A DNA stretch of 64,000 nucleotides, taken from contig JADJXI010000020.1 in NCBI GenBank assembly GCA_016715905.1, forward strand, positions 372,001 to 436,000. The letters are read 5' to 3'. Positions 63,249 through 64,000 of the stretch are shown here, one piece after another; the first letter of the stretch is position 1; each line of letters begins with the position of its first letter. Under the pieces are notes generated by a model. That model did not search any database and was not told where the DNA came from. It saw only the letters and a program-made list of their open reading frames with translations. Both the position numbers and the translations under genes were made by a program. The stretch is from Sphingobacteriaceae bacterium (GTDB lineage: Bacteria; Bacteroidota; Bacteroidia; B-17B0; Aurantibacillaceae).

Positions 63249-64000
63249 CCTACAACCCCAAAGATTGGTTTAAGCTAATTTTTCATTTTCATAAATCAGA
63301 TACGCTACGTATTCTGGCTTTAAATTTAATTTTATTGGGTTTAATTACAGCAGGAGTGGTTTACGCTGAGCATAAATATTTCCCATCGGATATACCATCA
63401 CTTACTTTTTTTCATTCTATTTCCGGTTTTATTATTTCCATGGTACTTGTTTTTCGTATCAATACAGCATACGACCGCTGGTGGGAGGGACGTAAGGCCT
63501 GGGGTTCTCTCATTAATAGTTCCCGCAACTTGGCCATTAAGTTTCACGCCATGGTGCCTATTCAGGAAAAAGAAATGCGCAAGGAATTATATTCCATGAT
63601 TTCTACGTTTGCGTTTGTTTTGAAAGAACATTTGCGTAATGAGTACAAAAAAGAAGAATTGGTTTTCGGGAATGTTTTGAAAGAAAACGAATTAACAAAC
63701 GCAGATCATAAACCCGCTTTTGTTTCCTCGCGTTTATCCCGCTATGTTTTAGAATTCTGTCAAAAGAATAAGGACACGGAAAATGATTTTTTAATATTAG
63801 AACGAAATATCAGCGAACTGATTGATATTTGCGGCATTTGCGAACGTATAAAAAACACGCCTATTCCTTATTCCTATTCCATATTTATTAAGAAAATTAT
63901 ATTTGTATACATCATTACCATGCCTTTTACATTCGGACTTTCGGTTGGCTATTGGGCGGTTCCTATGGTAATGATAATATTTTACGCTTTTGCTTCTTTA
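63242..64000 (+). CDS. Bestrophin-family channel protein, cut by the window edge
   Basis: The start ATG at 63242 gives MVTYNPKDWFKLIFHFHKSD, and 253 codons are visible. Two hydrophobic segments near residues 25-70 are followed by VFRINTAYDRWWEGRKAWGS, the R-x-N-x-A-Y-x-R-W-W-E-G-R motif of bacterial bestrophins (YneE/RFP-TM). Later helices (IIFVYIITMPFTFGLSVGYW) continue to the edge. These are pentameric ion channels, anion or cation. It overlaps the preceding small gene by 7 bases. Confidence 0.9.
   Translation, partial: MVTYNPKDWFKLIFHFHKSDTLRILALNLILLGLITAGVVYAEHKYFPSDIPSLTFFHSISGFIISMVLVFRINTAYDRWWEGRKAWGSLINSSRNLAIKFHAMVPIQEKEMRKELYSMISTFAFVLKEHLRNEYKKEELVFGNVLKENELTNADHKPAFVSSRLSRYVLEFCQKNKDTENDFLILERNISELIDICGICERIKNTPIPYSYSIFIKKIIFVYIITMPFTFGLSVGYWAVPMVMIIFYAFASL

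Overview
The window looks like a chromosomal segment of an AT-rich Bacteroidota bacterium. The evidence is a gliding-motility/T9SS C-terminal domain protein, other T9SS-sorted proteins, a serine palmitoyltransferase-type enzyme for sphingolipids, and repeated promoter boxes of the Bacteroidota type (TAnnTTTG) placed sensibly before genes. Both ends cut genes: the GTPase gene der on the left and a bestrophin-like channel gene on the right.

Layout. Positions 1-6417 are chromosomal backbone: der, a very large secreted gliding-type adhesin, tRNA-His with two terminators and a duplicated tRNA tail, a pirin and a secreted basic protein. Positions 6437 to about 34370 look like an accessory island. 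It starts with a large serine recombinase and a train of small genes of unknown function (8029-10508). Next come a pentapeptide-repeat potassium-channel-like protein, an orphan NarL-type response regulator with a PIN-like gene, a RiPP cluster (14343-23247), a complete Wadjet/MksFEBG-type SMC defence operon with a PLD-like nuclease gene (23534-30967), an S41 peptidase and a T9SS cargo protein. From 34535 on the backbone resumes: an alpha-2-macroglobulin-like protein, serine palmitoyltransferase, a MacA/LolE/LolD-type ABC exporter, tRNA-Pro with three tandem 172-bp repeats, guaA, a LysM protein, hemF, a secreted glycoside hydrolase 16 operon headed by a broken gene, a DEAD/DEAH helicase, lnt, lpdA, purE, an M28 peptidase, rocD, a nucleotidyltransferase pair and bestrophin.

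The most interesting system is the RiPP cluster. A 308-residue protein carries what reads as a Bacteroidota class I lanthipeptide leader (residues about 239-252) and a Ser/Thr/Cys-rich core (six Cys in the last 29 residues), fused behind about 235 residues of an unrecognised N-terminal domain. It is followed by LanC, a full-length LanB, a B12-binding radical SAM RiPP maturase (CX7CX2C) and an aspartic protease/PDZ lipoprotein. Upstream, between this gene and a divergent response regulator, four related 16-bp sites sit at 34, 33 and 34 bp centre spacing, two in each orientation. The last abuts a plausible promoter. I read this as a response-regulator-controlled lanthipeptide with an extra radical SAM modification and an unusual precursor; that reading is inference from sequence.

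The second clear system is the four-gene Wadjet-type plasmid-defence operon with overlapping reading frames. Other points of note are a secreted-protein gene broken by both a 10-base homopolymer at its signal peptide and an in-frame amber codon, and two unrelated tRNA loci that both carry duplicated tRNA 3' tails plus extra terminators.
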